Shown here one piece after another: positions 25,959 through 33,821 of a DNA stretch of 64,000 nt. This stretch comes from GCA-2729495 sp037387125 (GTDB lineage Bacteria; Pseudomonadota; Gammaproteobacteria; Steroidobacterales; GCA-2729495). The stretch is taken from NCBI GenBank assembly GCA_037387125.1, contig JARRLL010000016.1, positions 35,969-99,968 on the forward strand, in the 5' to 3' direction. The notes beneath the pieces were generated by a model, which saw only the letters and a list, made by a program, of their open reading frames with translations, ran no database searches and was not told the DNA's origin. The translations under genes and the position numbers were made by a program. The first letter of the stretch is position 1, and each line of letters begins with the position of its first letter.

Positions 25959-27407
25959 TTAGCCCACCGCACCTTCAAGGCTTACATTCATTAGGTTCTG
26001 GGCTTCGACGGCAAACTCCATCGGCAGCTCGCGAAAAACTTCTTTGCAAAATCCGTTAACGATCATGTTGACCGCGTCTTCTTCCGTCAGTCCGCGCTGC
26101 AGGCAATAAAACAGCTGGTCTTCCGAAATTTTTGACGTTGTCGCTTCGTGCTCGACGATCGCATTCGGATTTTTGATCTCCATGTACGGAAACGTATGTG
26201 CGCCGCACTGGTTGCCCATCAGCAGTGAATCGCACTGGGTATAGTTGCGAGAGTTATCGGCCGTGGGGAATATTTTGACGAGCCCACGGTAAGCATTTTG
26301 CGCGCGTCCTGCCGATATGCCCTTGGAAATAATGGTGCTCTTGGTGTTTTTACCGATATGCACCATCTTCGTACCCGTATCGGCCTGCTGATAATTGTTT
26401 GTCACTGCGACCGAGTAAAACTCGCCGACCGAGTCGTTGCCGCGTAATACGCAGCTGGGGTATTTCCAGGTGATAGCGGAACCTGCTTCGACCTGAGTCC
26501 AGGAAATCTTCGATCGATCGCCACGGCAATCACCGCGTTTAGTGACAAAATTATAAATGCCGCCGCGACCATTTTCGTCCCCCGGATACCAGTTTTGTAC
26601 AGTCGAGTACTTTATCTCGGCATCCTTTTCCGCGATCAGTTCGACGACCGCCGCGTGCAGTTGATTTTCATCGCGCTGAGGGGCGGTGCAGCCTTCAAGG
26701 TAGCTAACATGGCTGCCTTCGTCGGCTATGACGAGGGTGCGCTCGAACTGACCGGTGTTGGCGGCATTAATTCGGAAATAAGTCGAAAGCTCCATCGGGC
26801 AACGCACGCCTTTAGGAACATAGACGAAGGAACCGTCGCTGAAGACGGCTGAATTAAGCGCGGCAAAATAATTGTCCCGCTGGGGTACGACCGTCCCCAG
26901 GTATCGTTCAACCAGTTCGGGATGTTCGAGCACGGCCTCCGAAAAGGAGCAGAAGATGACACCCGCGTCAGCCAGCTTTTCTTTGAACGTGGTGGTAACA
27001 GATACGCTGTCAAAAACCGCATCTACGGCGACGCCTGCGAGCCGGGCGCGCTCATGGAGAGGAATGCCCAGCTTGTCGTAAGTTTCCAGCAGTTTCGGGT
27101 CCACCTCGTCGAGGCTTTTGGGGCCATCGGTGGGCCGTTTGGGTGCCGAATAATACGAAATGGACTGGTAATCGATCGGCTCAAGCTTAAGTTTTGCCCA
27201 ATTCGGTTCTCTCATCGTTAGCCAGTGTTCAAAAGCCTTTAGCCGCCAATCCAGCATGAATCGCGGTTCGCGTTTCTTGCCAGAAATAAGGCGAATGACA
27301 CTTTCGTCCAGTCCGGGCGGAACCGTATCGGCATCGATGTCGGTAATAAAACCATGCCTGTACTTTCGATCGACCAGATCTTTTACATCTGTTTGCTTGG
27401 AAGCCAT
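25959..27407 (-). CDS. sufB: Fe-S cluster assembly protein SufB
   Basis: Scaffold subunit on which the cluster is built. The 482-residue protein has family motifs throughout, including the C-terminal region CDSLLMGNQCGAHTFPY, then EHEATTSKISEDQLFYCLQRG and MIVNGFCKEVFRELPMEFA; the Cys in MGNQCGAH corresponds to the essential E. coli Cys. Length is normal. It is the first structural gene of the operon, 15 bp after the Rrf2 regulator. Confidence 0.96.
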   Translation of the reverse strand: MASKQTDVKDLVDRKYRHGFITDIDADTVPPGLDESVIRLISGKKREPRFMLDWRLKAFEHWLTMREPNWAKLKLEPIDYQSISYYSAPKRPTDGPKSLDEVDPKLLETYDKLGIPLHERARLAGVAVDAVFDSVSVTTTFKEKLADAGVIFCSFSEAVLEHPELVERYLGTVVPQRDNYFAALNSAVFSDGSFVYVPKGVRCPMELSTYFRINAANTGQFERTLVIADEGSHVSYLEGCTAPQRDENQLHAAVVELIAEKDAEIKYSTVQNWYPGDENGRGGIYNFVTKRGDCRGDRSKISWTQVEAGSAITWKYPSCVLRGNDSVGEFYSVAVTNNYQQADTGTKMVHIGKNTKSTIISKGISAGRAQNAYRGLVKIFPTADNSRNYTQCDSLLMGNQCGAHTFPYMEIKNPNAIVEHEATTSKISEDQLFYCLQRGLTEEDAVNMIVNGFCKEVFRELPMEFAVEAQNLMNVSLEGAVG

Positions 27408-27422
27408 ATGTTGTCTTCTCGA

Positions 27423-27893
27423 TTACTTGACCGGATCGGCGTTGTGGCCGCTTTTGCTAAGTATTGTGTACCGCAGAGGGAATTCAGCCGGAGGCCTGTA
27501 CAGATCAGTCAGCCGGATTTCCTCCATCGCCGAACGGATTGCGGTACTGATTTTTTGCCAGGCGCTTCCCACCTTGCAGTCACTTTCCAGCTCGCAGTGG
27601 CTGTCATGGTCGCTGCATTCGGTGATCGCCAGCGGGCCCTCCAGCGCATGCAGTATTTCAGCGGCACTGATGGCATCAGGCGATCTGGCGAGCCGATAGC
27701 CGCCCTCTGCCCCGCGCGCCGATTCAACCAGACCGCTTTGCGCCAGAGTTTTTAGTACTTTTTGGACAGTGGGCAGCGACAGGTGGGTGCCGGCAGCAAC
27801 GTCTGTTGCCGGCGCCAGGCGGCCTTTTTCGTAACCTGCCAAGTGAACCAATATGAGTGTGCCGTAGTCGGTAAGTTTACTAATGCGTAACAT
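27423..27893 (-). CDS. Rrf2-family SUF regulator
   Basis: Winged-helix regulator that heads the suf operon. I place the start at ATG 27893 (MLRISKLTDYGTLILVHLAG); a TTG five codons upstream is less likely. The 156-residue protein has the Rrf2 HTH (LSLPTVQKVLKTLAQSGLV, then ARGAEGGYRLAR) and three cysteines spaced C-X6-C-X5-C (CSDHDSHCELESDC), close to the IscR cluster ligands. Gene position, cysteines and the operator upstream all point to Fe-S-responsive autoregulation (inference). It belongs to the SUF-associated Rrf2 subgroup rather than being IscR itself. Confidence 0.92.
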   Translation of the reverse strand: MLRISKLTDYGTLILVHLAGYEKGRLAPATDVAAGTHLSLPTVQKVLKTLAQSGLVESARGAEGGYRLARSPDAISAAEILHALEGPLAITECSDHDSHCELESDCKVGSAWQKISTAIRSAMEEIRLTDLYRPPAEFPLRYTILSKSGHNADPVK

Positions 27894-27913
27894 GATAAAG
27901 TTGACCAAACGGG

Positions 27914-27938
27914 ATATAGGACTATTTTAGTCCAATAT
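27914..27938 (-). promoter_or_regulatory. IscR-like operator upstream of the suf operon
   Basis: A 25-bp inverted repeat with one mismatch between arms. Its 13-bp core GACTATTTTAGTC fits the IscR type-1 core GACTRWWWYAGTC exactly, and the outer ATA/TAT ends also match; only the three bases on each side of the core differ from the E. coli consensus. It lies 21-45 bp before the regulator start and overlaps the predicted -10 box. Confidence 0.75.
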
Positions 27939-27951
27939 GGTTCAGAATCAA
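27924..27951 (-). promoter_or_regulatory. Predicted promoter of the suf operon
   Basis: On the minus strand, TTGATT (27951-27946) and TAAAAT (27929-27924) are separated by 16 bp. The start of transcription would be near 27917, leaving a ~25-nt leader. The -10 lies inside the inverted repeat, so a bound regulator would block the promoter. Confidence 0.5.
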
Positions 27952-28080
27952 GCCAGTATTGGAATTCGGTGCAAAGCCCAGGCTTAAAAAGAGTTTGGCG
28001 CGGCGCAACATTCGAGCGCTGGCGGAGTGGGTGGTTTCCATTATCATTAATGGGTGTGAACTGCAGCTGAAGCTGAAAAT

Positions 28081-28755
28081 ATGATGATCAAGAATTTTAG
28101 TCGAACAGTACCTGTGGGCATCGTGCTACTGCTGATTGCAGCAGGGCCGGCGATATCGGCCGCAGCCGAAGAGGTCATTGAACCACCGATAGCCGTGGTC
28201 GAGCAGGCGGCCGCGAGTTTGCAGCAGAAGCTGGAGGGGCGTCAGGATTATTTCGCAAAAAATCGCGCCGAGCTCTACCAGCTGATCAATGAAATCATGC
28301 TGCCTAACTTCGACGTGCGTTACGCAGGCAAGCTGGTGCTGGGTAAAACGCACTGGTTGGCTGCGACTGAAGAACAGCGCAATCGGTTCATCGATGTTTT
28401 TTACAGTTTCCTGGTCAGAACCTATGCGAAGGGCGTGCTTGAGTTCGATCAGAGTAAGCTGACCATTTCGCCGAAGCCGTCATACTCGAAGGACGGCGCG
28501 AAGGCGATGGTGCGCACCGAGTTTGCGGTCGAGGGTGGTGATAACGTACAGGTCAACTACGCGGTGCGCCGCATCGAAGAGCGTTGGAAGATTTACGACG
28601 TTCGGGTTGACGGTGTTTCCTACATTCAGAACTACCGCAGCCAATTTGACGCCGAAATAACTGCACAGGGTATCGAGGCGGTTATCGTCAGACTCGAGCA
28701 GGAAATCATGAAGGCCGAGAAAGAAGGCAAAAGTGACCAGCCCCAGGCGATCTGA
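28081..28755 (+). CDS. mlaC: Periplasmic phospholipid carrier MlaC
   Basis: MlaC shuttles phospholipids between the outer-membrane MlaA complex and the inner-membrane MlaFEDB transporter. The 224-residue protein has a signal peptide (to about residue 28) and the family core: NRAELYQLINEIMLPNFDV, SFLVRTYAKGVLEFD and RRIEERWKIYDVRVDGVSYIQNYRSQF. It is not in the usual mlaFEDCB cluster: it stands alone and faces mlaA tail to tail, 27 bp apart. A short acidic/basic tail follows the domain. Confidence 0.93.
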   Translation: MMIKNFSRTVPVGIVLLLIAAGPAISAAAEEVIEPPIAVVEQAAASLQQKLEGRQDYFAKNRAELYQLINEIMLPNFDVRYAGKLVLGKTHWLAATEEQRNRFIDVFYSFLVRTYAKGVLEFDQSKLTISPKPSYSKDGAKAMVRTEFAVEGGDNVQVNYAVRRIEERWKIYDVRVDGVSYIQNYRSQFDAEITAQGIEAVIVRLEQEIMKAEKEGKSDQPQAI

Positions 28756-28782
28756 GGTCGATGCAATTCCAGTGGCATACCG

Positions 28783-29550
28783 TTAGAAATCTTCCTCGAA
28801 GTCTTCGAAAAACTCGTCAGTTGGCGTAGTGCTGTCATTGATCAGGAACTGCCGGTTCTGTAGGTACGCATCGCGGACGAACAAATACGGATCGAAAGCG
28901 TCCTGAACGAGTTCGTCCGGCCCGATTAATGCTGCCCTGGTTTCTACCGTCCAGAGGATCAGTAGCTTGTCTCGCACGCTGCTGTTATCCATCTGAATCA
29001 GCGGGTTGACGCGCACATTGCCCAGAATGCCTATACCGTCGCGCACGGTGCTCGGGCCTAGCAAGGGAATAACGATATAGGGGCCCTGCGGAATGCTCCA
29101 TTTTGCAAAGGTCTGACCGAAGTCTTCATCGTGACGGGGAAAGCCCCGGCTGGATGCCACGTCAACGAAACCCAGTACACCGAAAACCGAGTTAAACAGG
29201 AAGCGGTTTAAGTCATAAATGGCCTGCGTGCCTTTGCCCTGCAGCAAACTGTTTACGATGGTCACGGGGTACGTGATGTTGTCGTAAAAATTACCGATGC
29301 CGGTCCGCACCGGGCGGGGTGTAATAAAGTTATAGCCCTTGCCCAACGGGCGCAGCAGGAACTTATCCGTTATATCGTTGAATTTGTATATAGGGCGATT
29401 GATAGCCTCGAACGGATCAACGTTTTGCGTTTCGCGTTCTTCGGCGAAGACGGCGCTGGCCGTCAACGTCGAGATCAAAATTATTATTCGCGCTGCTTTC
29501 GAAATCGATTTGATTCGAGTCTGGGCACGGTCGTTTGCAACAGACATCAA
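28783..29550 (-). CDS. mlaA: Outer-membrane phospholipid-removal protein MlaA (VacJ)
   Basis: MlaA extracts phospholipid from the outer leaflet of the outer membrane and hands it to MlaC. The 255-residue protein has the family motifs DPFEAINRPIYKFND, the amphipathic loop region and SRGFPRHDEDFGQTFAKWSIPQGPYIVIPLLGPS. E. coli MlaA is a lipoprotein, but here the signal region ends LTASAVFAEE with no lipobox cysteine, so it would be cleaved by signal peptidase I. Gene order opposite mlaC supports the pairing. It is the gene downstream of the BepA-like protease (18-bp gap). Confidence 0.93.
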   Translation of the reverse strand: MMSVANDRAQTRIKSISKAARIIILISTLTASAVFAEERETQNVDPFEAINRPIYKFNDITDKFLLRPLGKGYNFITPRPVRTGIGNFYDNITYPVTIVNSLLQGKGTQAIYDLNRFLFNSVFGVLGFVDVASSRGFPRHDEDFGQTFAKWSIPQGPYIVIPLLGPSTVRDGIGILGNVRVNPLIQMDNSSVRDKLLILWTVETRAALIGPDELVQDAFDPYLFVRDAYLQNRQFLINDSTTPTDEFFEDFEEDF

Positions 29551-29568
29551 TTAGCCGCCGTTTCCATT

Positions 29569-31065
29569 CTAGTCTTGGCCCTGATCCCGCATTCGCGCGA
29601 GATATTCCTGAAACTGGTTCAGCCGAGCTGTATAGCGGGCTTGCTGCACGCTATCAAGCCCCGGCGTTGCCAGTGCCAGCAGTAGCTGGTCTATAGCCAG
29701 CTGCAGGCTACCGCTCATCGCATGGTATTCAGCCATATAGTAATGCGCATCGGCTGTGTCTCCCGCTGCATTGGCGGCCAGGGCTATCAGGCGTATCTGT
29801 TCCAGGGTGGGCGGCACCTGGTTGAGCAGATCCAGCAGTATGGCGTGGGCTTTGTCAGCATCGCCATAGCGCATCAATGTTTCGGCATAACGCACGGTAA
29901 GTGCGACATTTCGCGGAAACAATTCCATGGCCCGCTCAAAGGTTACCAGTGATTCCGTTTTTTGTCCCAGGTTGGCTTCGGCAATGGCCATGCCGGAATG
30001 GAAAGGGATTATTTCCTCATTGTTTTGCAATAATGAGTCGAGGCGGCGGGCAGAATCTTTGTAATTTCCCAGTTCCGATTGAGCCAGCGCGATCCCGTAT
30101 TCGGTTTCCAGGCTGCCGATTTTGGCGGGTTTTTCAGCTTCCTTCTTGAAGTAGTCCAACGCCACTTCAGGCCTGCTGCTGGTCAGCAGTTTGATGCGGG
30201 CGCGTGCCACCGAATATCCGCCGGAGTCGATTGCCTCGATGGTTGGATAGCTTCTTGCCCGCTCGCGCGTTTCGGCCATACGATCCGTAGAGACCGGGTG
30301 GGTCAGCAAGAATTCCGGTGCCTTGTTTTCGCTGAGTGTGGCGGTTGAGCGGCCCATCGTTTCGAAAAAATCAGGCATGCCCATAGGATCAAACCCGGCA
30401 TCGGCGAGGAGACCTAGTCCTACCCGGTCTGCTTCCATTTCATTGCTGCGCGTAAAGCTTATTTGCTGCTCCAGCGCCATGCCCTGGGTTGCGCCTATCG
30501 CACCTTGGATCAACCCGGGGTCGGCGCCCGTCGCGACCCCGACCAGTATTGCTCCCAGCATGGCTGCGAGCGAAAGTGTGCTGGCGCGCTGGTTAGCAAA
30601 CACGGCTCGCGAAATGTGGCGTTGGGTGACATGGCTGATTTCATGGGCCAGCACCCCGGCCAGCTCACTTTCCGTTGCGGTGGCGAGCAGCAGGCCCGTA
30701 TGCACGCCGATGTAGCCGCCCGGTAGTGCAAATGCATTGATTACCGGGCTGTCGACGACGAAAAACTGGAACTGCTGGCCGTCGATTCCGGCATGTGACA
30801 CAAGCCGCATGCCGGTGTCCTGAATATACTCCTGCACCTCCGGATCGGTAACCACGCTTCCCGATTGCACGAGATTGGAGTAAATCTGCCGACCGATTTG
30901 CGACTCGAGTTTACGCGACAGAATCGCGTCAGACGGGCTGCCTATGTCAGGCAGATCATCGATATCAGCGGCGGCCGGACCGGCCAGCAATACGGCTATT
31001 GCCGCGACAGCTGTTAACCCGCAGCGCAACGCGCACAGGCGCAGAGTGGCTGCGGTTAGAGTCAT
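29569..31065 (-). CDS. bepA: BepA-like M48 metalloprotease with TPR repeats
   Basis: Periplasmic zinc protease and chaperone for outer-membrane protein assembly. The ATG at 31065 overlaps the bcp stop (ATGA); codons upstream in frame lie within bcp. The 498-residue protein has a signal peptide (to about residue 33, GPAAADI), the M48 zinc motif HEISH (in LAHEISHVTQRHIS), a distal Glu region ADRVGLGLLADAGFDP, and a C-terminal TPR domain of about 200 residues. Length matches BepA (~487). Confidence 0.9.
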   Translation of the reverse strand: MTLTAATLRLCALRCGLTAVAAIAVLLAGPAAADIDDLPDIGSPSDAILSRKLESQIGRQIYSNLVQSGSVVTDPEVQEYIQDTGMRLVSHAGIDGQQFQFFVVDSPVINAFALPGGYIGVHTGLLLATATESELAGVLAHEISHVTQRHISRAVFANQRASTLSLAAMLGAILVGVATGADPGLIQGAIGATQGMALEQQISFTRSNEMEADRVGLGLLADAGFDPMGMPDFFETMGRSTATLSENKAPEFLLTHPVSTDRMAETRERARSYPTIEAIDSGGYSVARARIKLLTSSRPEVALDYFKKEAEKPAKIGSLETEYGIALAQSELGNYKDSARRLDSLLQNNEEIIPFHSGMAIAEANLGQKTESLVTFERAMELFPRNVALTVRYAETLMRYGDADKAHAILLDLLNQVPPTLEQIRLIALAANAAGDTADAHYYMAEYHAMSGSLQLAIDQLLLALATPGLDSVQQARYTARLNQFQEYLARMRDQGQD

Positions 31066-31529
31066 AAGTCCTTTAAGGCTTCCAGCACTTCGTCGACATG
31101 GCCTTTTACTTTGACTTTTCGCCACTCCTTGCGGAGTTTGCCCGTGGCATCGATTAAGAAAGTGCTTCGTTCTATGCCCATGACCTTGCGGCCATACATA
31201 TTCTTTTCTTTGATGACGTCAAAGATTTTGCAGGCTTTTTCTTCGGCATCCGAGAGCAAATCAAATGGGAAGCTGAATTTTGCTTTGAACTTCTCATGAG
31301 ATGCGACGGTGTCTCTGGAGATGCCGAGTATCACAGTGTTTTTGCGTTTAAATTTACTGTGGTTAGCCGCGAAATCCTGGCCCTCGGTCGTGCATCCAGG
31401 AGTACTGTCTTTCGGGTAAAAATACAGGATGACATTCTTGCCCCGAAGTGATTTGAGGTCGATGGTCTGATCGCCGGTCGCCGGCAGTTTAAGTGCTGGA
31501 ATAACTTTGCCTAATTTAGCTGTGCTCAT
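31062..31529 (-). CDS. bcp: Thioredoxin-dependent peroxiredoxin, Bcp/PrxQ type
   Basis: Reduces hydroperoxides. The ATG at 31529 has a strong GGAGG ribosome binding site 9 bp upstream; a longer frame to 31553 is not needed. The 155-residue protein has the peroxidatic Cys46 in PKDSTPGCTTEGQDF. The resolving Cys found five residues later in E. coli Bcp is replaced; the only other cysteine is C100 (EEKACKIFDV). It therefore resolves through C100 or works as a 1-Cys enzyme. Gene order gcvR-like, bcp, bepA is frequent in Gammaproteobacteria. Confidence 0.94.
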   Translation of the reverse strand: MSTAKLGKVIPALKLPATGDQTIDLKSLRGKNVILYFYPKDSTPGCTTEGQDFAANHSKFKRKNTVILGISRDTVASHEKFKAKFSFPFDLLSDAEEKACKIFDVIKEKNMYGRKVMGIERSTFLIDATGKLRKEWRKVKVKGHVDEVLEALKDL

Positions 31530-31577
31530 TGATCTGTTTCCTCCGGAGACCAAAGCTCGAAGTATAAGTAGAACCTA

Positions 31578-32108
31578 TCATCGCTGAATTGGTTCAATAA
31601 TTGCATCCAGATTCTGCTCTTCGCAGTATTCATGGAATTCTTCCCGCAGCGCCGCCAGGTGCATGGTCGCCGGCACATTAATAGCTATCTGGATAGAGAA
31701 CATCGCTGCGCCTGTATGCGCGGCGTTGTACTGACGCGTATTAAGGTCCGCGATCTCGATGCCACGAGATGCAAAAAAATTCGCAAGGCCAGCAACGATG
31801 CCTTCCTGGTCGATCGCAACTATGTCGACGTTATAGGGCGCCGCGGGAGCTTGTTTTGCCCTTCTTTCTGTTTGCCGGGTGCTAATGGCAAGACCTGAGT
31901 TTTGCTGCAGCTCTGCCAGCGCATCCTCAACCTTCTGGATGGTATGCCAGTTAGCCGCGACCAGTACCAGCATCGCGAACTCCTGTCCCAGTGTGGTCAT
32001 ACGACTCTGCAGTATGCTACCGCCGGCCGAGCTGATCGCCTGGCTCAGGTCGCGCACTAGTCCGGTTCTGTCAGCGCCGATAGCGGTAACCGCGAGCAGT
32101 TTTTCCAT
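31578..32108 (-). CDS. GcvR-like protein with two ACT domains
   Basis: The 176-residue protein has two ACT domains: residues 1-75 (LLAVTAIGADRTGLVRDLSQAI) and 90-170 (VDIVAIDQEGIVAGLANFFASRGIEIADL). This is the layout of GcvR, the glycine cleavage repressor that acts by binding GcvA. No HTH is present, so it is not itself a DNA binder. It is divergent from dapA and followed by bcp, the same context as in E. coli. No gcv genes are in the window, so the target is inferred. Confidence 0.85.
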   Translation of the reverse strand: MEKLLAVTAIGADRTGLVRDLSQAISSAGGSILQSRMTTLGQEFAMLVLVAANWHTIQKVEDALAELQQNSGLAISTRQTERRAKQAPAAPYNVDIVAIDQEGIVAGLANFFASRGIEIADLNTRQYNAAHTGAAMFSIQIAINVPATMHLAALREEFHEYCEEQNLDAIIEPIQR

Positions 32109-32247
32109 CTGTGACTTGCCTTATCCGGGTGGGGCGCAAAGTGTACCGTGAATTCCGCTTGCATCAAGCGCGCCAGCTCCCTGCGCCGTGGCTTGCGAAC
32201 GGGCAAGACCACACGTACCATCCCGGTTCCCTGCACGGGCCTTAATT

Positions 32248-33129
32248 ATGATCACGGGAAGTCTGGTAGCCATAGTCACGCCAATGTCCGCCGATGGTTC
32301 GGTGGATTTTACTGCTTTTGAGAGGCTGATTGAGCTTCATATAAAGGCTGGCACCGATGGGTTGGTCGTCGCGGGCACAACGGGTGAGTCGGCAACATTA
32401 ACCAAGAGTGAGCATGTTGCCGTTGTCGCTGCGGCGGTAAAAACAGTCCGCGGCAGGCTTCCGGTTATTGCCGGTACCGGTTCGAATTCAACGGCTCAGA
32501 CTGTTGAGCTTTCGCAGGAAGTCGACGAATTGGGTGTGGACGGCTACCTGGTAGTCACGCCTTACTACAATAAGCCCCCGCAAGCCGGCCTGGTCAGACA
32601 TTTCGCCGCCGTTGCCGATGCTGTTTCGAAGCCGGTCATGCTCTACAACGTTCCGGGGCGCACGGGCGTCGACATGCGGCCGGAAACTGTTGCGGAGCTC
32701 GCCACCCATACCGGAATTATGGGTATCAAGGAAGCGACCGGGGAGGTCGCGCGGGTTCGACTGTTGCGCGAGTTGTGCGGCGAAGATTTTGCTCTGTACA
32801 GCGGCGATGATGCCACCAGCAGGGAGTTTATCCTGGCGGGCGGGCAGGGGGTTGTCTCGGTCACGGCCAACGTGGCGCCGGAGGCAATGGCGTCGATGTG
32901 CAGAGCCGCATTGGCCGGCGATGCTGCGGGTGCCCAGCAGCTGGACAAGCCGCTGGCAGCGCTGCATCGTGACCTTTTCGTGGAATCCAATCCCATCCCG
33001 GTCAAGTGGGCGCTGGCCCGCATGGGGCTTATAGAGGCGGGTATTCGTCTTCCCTTAATCGCCTTGTCTGCGGCTAATCAGCCCGCGGTGGAGGCCGCCC
33101 TGCATAGTGCCGGGCTGCTGCCGGAATGA
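32248..33129 (+). CDS. dapA: 4-hydroxy-tetrahydrodipicolinate synthase
   Basis: Condenses pyruvate with aspartate semialdehyde in lysine and diaminopimelate synthesis. I start at ATG 32248 (MITGSLVAIVTPM), the family N-terminus; the frame extends 20 codons upstream without family character. The 293-residue aldolase has GTTGESATL, the proton-relay Tyr in VTPYYNKPPQ, YNVPGRTGVDM and the Schiff-base Lys in IMGIKEATGE. Length is normal. The next gene abuts it. Confidence 0.96.
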   Translation: MITGSLVAIVTPMSADGSVDFTAFERLIELHIKAGTDGLVVAGTTGESATLTKSEHVAVVAAAVKTVRGRLPVIAGTGSNSTAQTVELSQEVDELGVDGYLVVTPYYNKPPQAGLVRHFAAVADAVSKPVMLYNVPGRTGVDMRPETVAELATHTGIMGIKEATGEVARVRLLRELCGEDFALYSGDDATSREFILAGGQGVVSVTANVAPEAMASMCRAALAGDAAGAQQLDKPLAALHRDLFVESNPIPVKWALARMGLIEAGIRLPLIALSAANQPAVEAALHSAGLLPE

Positions 33130-33402
33130 ATGATGCGCCTGCTTCTGGTTAGTATGGGTCTTTTGGTTGTCTTTGCGTCGGGTTGCAGCGGCCCCAAGAC
33201 CAAGCTGGATAAGTGTCACAAGCCGCAGGAATATCAACAGGCGGAAATAGCGCCGCGGGTCAGAGTGCCTGATGACCTGGAGCCGCTCGACGACGATTTG
33301 CGGTTGGCTGTCCCCTTTGGTGAACGACGAACGACTCCCAGGCCGCCTGACCAGCCGTGCCTCGTGGAGCCGCCTGATTACATGGACCGCAGCTCCAATT
33401 GA
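33130..33402 (+). CDS. Small lipoprotein downstream of dapA
   Basis: The 90-residue protein has a signal peptide with lipobox FASGC (Cys19), followed by about 70 polar residues rich in Pro, Asp and Arg (YQQAEIAPRVRVPDDLEPLD). It starts directly at the dapA stop (TGAATG), so it is translationally coupled; two ATG codons in a row make the exact start uncertain. In many Gammaproteobacteria bamC follows dapA, and the segment after the lipobox resembles the flexible BamC N-terminus, but the BamC globular domains are absent. It may be a minimal BamC-like lipoprotein (weak inference). Confidence 0.75.
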   Translation: MMRLLLVSMGLLVVFASGCSGPKTKLDKCHKPQEYQQAEIAPRVRVPDDLEPLDDDLRLAVPFGERRTTPRPPDQPCLVEPPDYMDRSSN

Positions 33403-33467
33403 ACGGCGGCGTGCGCTGGGTTAATCTGCGCAGCCCGCAGGCGGCACGATACAGTTTTAAGAGTTCC

Positions 33468-33558
33468 GGAGAAGTGGCCGAGCGGTCGAAGGCGCACGCT
33501 TGGAAAGCGTGTATGCGTTAATAGCGTATCGTGGGTTCGAATCCCACCTTCTCCGCCA
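33468..33558 (+). tRNA. tRNA-Ser (anticodon GGA)
   Basis: A complete class II tRNA of 91 bases including an encoded CCA. Acceptor arms GGAGAAG and CTTCTCC pair perfectly, the anticodon loop TTGGAAA gives GGA, a long variable arm follows (about 33510-33530), and the T-loop is GGTTCGAATCC. The D-arm contains GGCCGAGCGGTCGAAGGC. A terminator follows immediately. Confidence 0.97.
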
Positions 33559-33560
33559 GT

Positions 33561-33595
33561 AATAAAAAAGGCACCCGCAGGGTGCCTTTTTTATT
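33561..33595 (+). terminator. Bidirectional rho-independent terminator after tRNA-Ser
   Basis: Stem GGCACCC/GGGTGCC with a GCA loop (33570-33586), flanked by AATAAAAAA on the left and TTTTTTATT on the right, so it would work in both directions. The whole hairpin is repeated at 33822-33838. Confidence 0.93.
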
Positions 33596-33695
33596 ACCAG
33601 TGTGAGGGTGTGTGGACGAACCCACTGGGGTTCGACTCGGTTCCGCCAGGTGAATCGCGCAGCGATGCAGCTGGCGGGGAGAGCGACGCAGGCGC
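33570..33695 (+). repeat. 126-bp direct repeat, copy 1
   Basis: Begins with the terminator hairpin after the tRNA and runs to CAGGCGC. It matches 33822-33947 at a constant offset of 252 bp, with two differences that I can see (GGGGTTCG against GGGGCTCG, and CGCGCAGC against CGCACAGC). Confidence 0.95.
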
Positions 33696-33784
33696 GTAGC
33701 GCCGAAGCCCCGCAGGGGTGGCCTGCAAGGCAGGCCATCAATCCCACCTTCTCCGCCAATTTTGCGAGTAATTGAACTCGCAAA
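33617..33784 (+). other. Chain of perfect hairpins downstream of tRNA-Ser
   Basis: Successive exact inverted repeats: CGAACCC/GGGTTCG (33617-33634); CCGCCAG/CTGGCGG (33643-33677) enclosing ATCGC/GCGAT; GGCGC/GCGCC (33691-33703); CCCC/GGGG (33708-33718); GGCCTGC/GCAGGCC (33720-33736); TTTGCGAG/CTCGCAAA (33761-33784). Most loops are three bases. With the terminator this makes seven hairpins in about 215 bp. No convincing protein is encoded here, so a structured RNA or a hairpin-rich repeat element is more likely. Confidence 0.8.
33740..33758 (+). repeat. 19-bp copy of the tRNA-Ser 3' end
   Basis: The sequence AATCCCACCTTCTCCGCCA is identical to the last 19 bases of the tRNA-Ser gene (33540-33558), exactly 200 bp downstream. 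It includes the T-arm end, the acceptor strand and CCA. Confidence 0.95.
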
Positions 33785-33821
33785 TATGATTACCGCGTAA
33801 GCGAGCTCTAGCGCTCAACAA

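Noticed and set aside
33457..33783. A minus-strand open frame across tRNA-Ser and the hairpin array
   Set aside because: It runs through a certain tRNA gene and its terminator, and the sequence is dominated by inverted repeats rather than codon structure.
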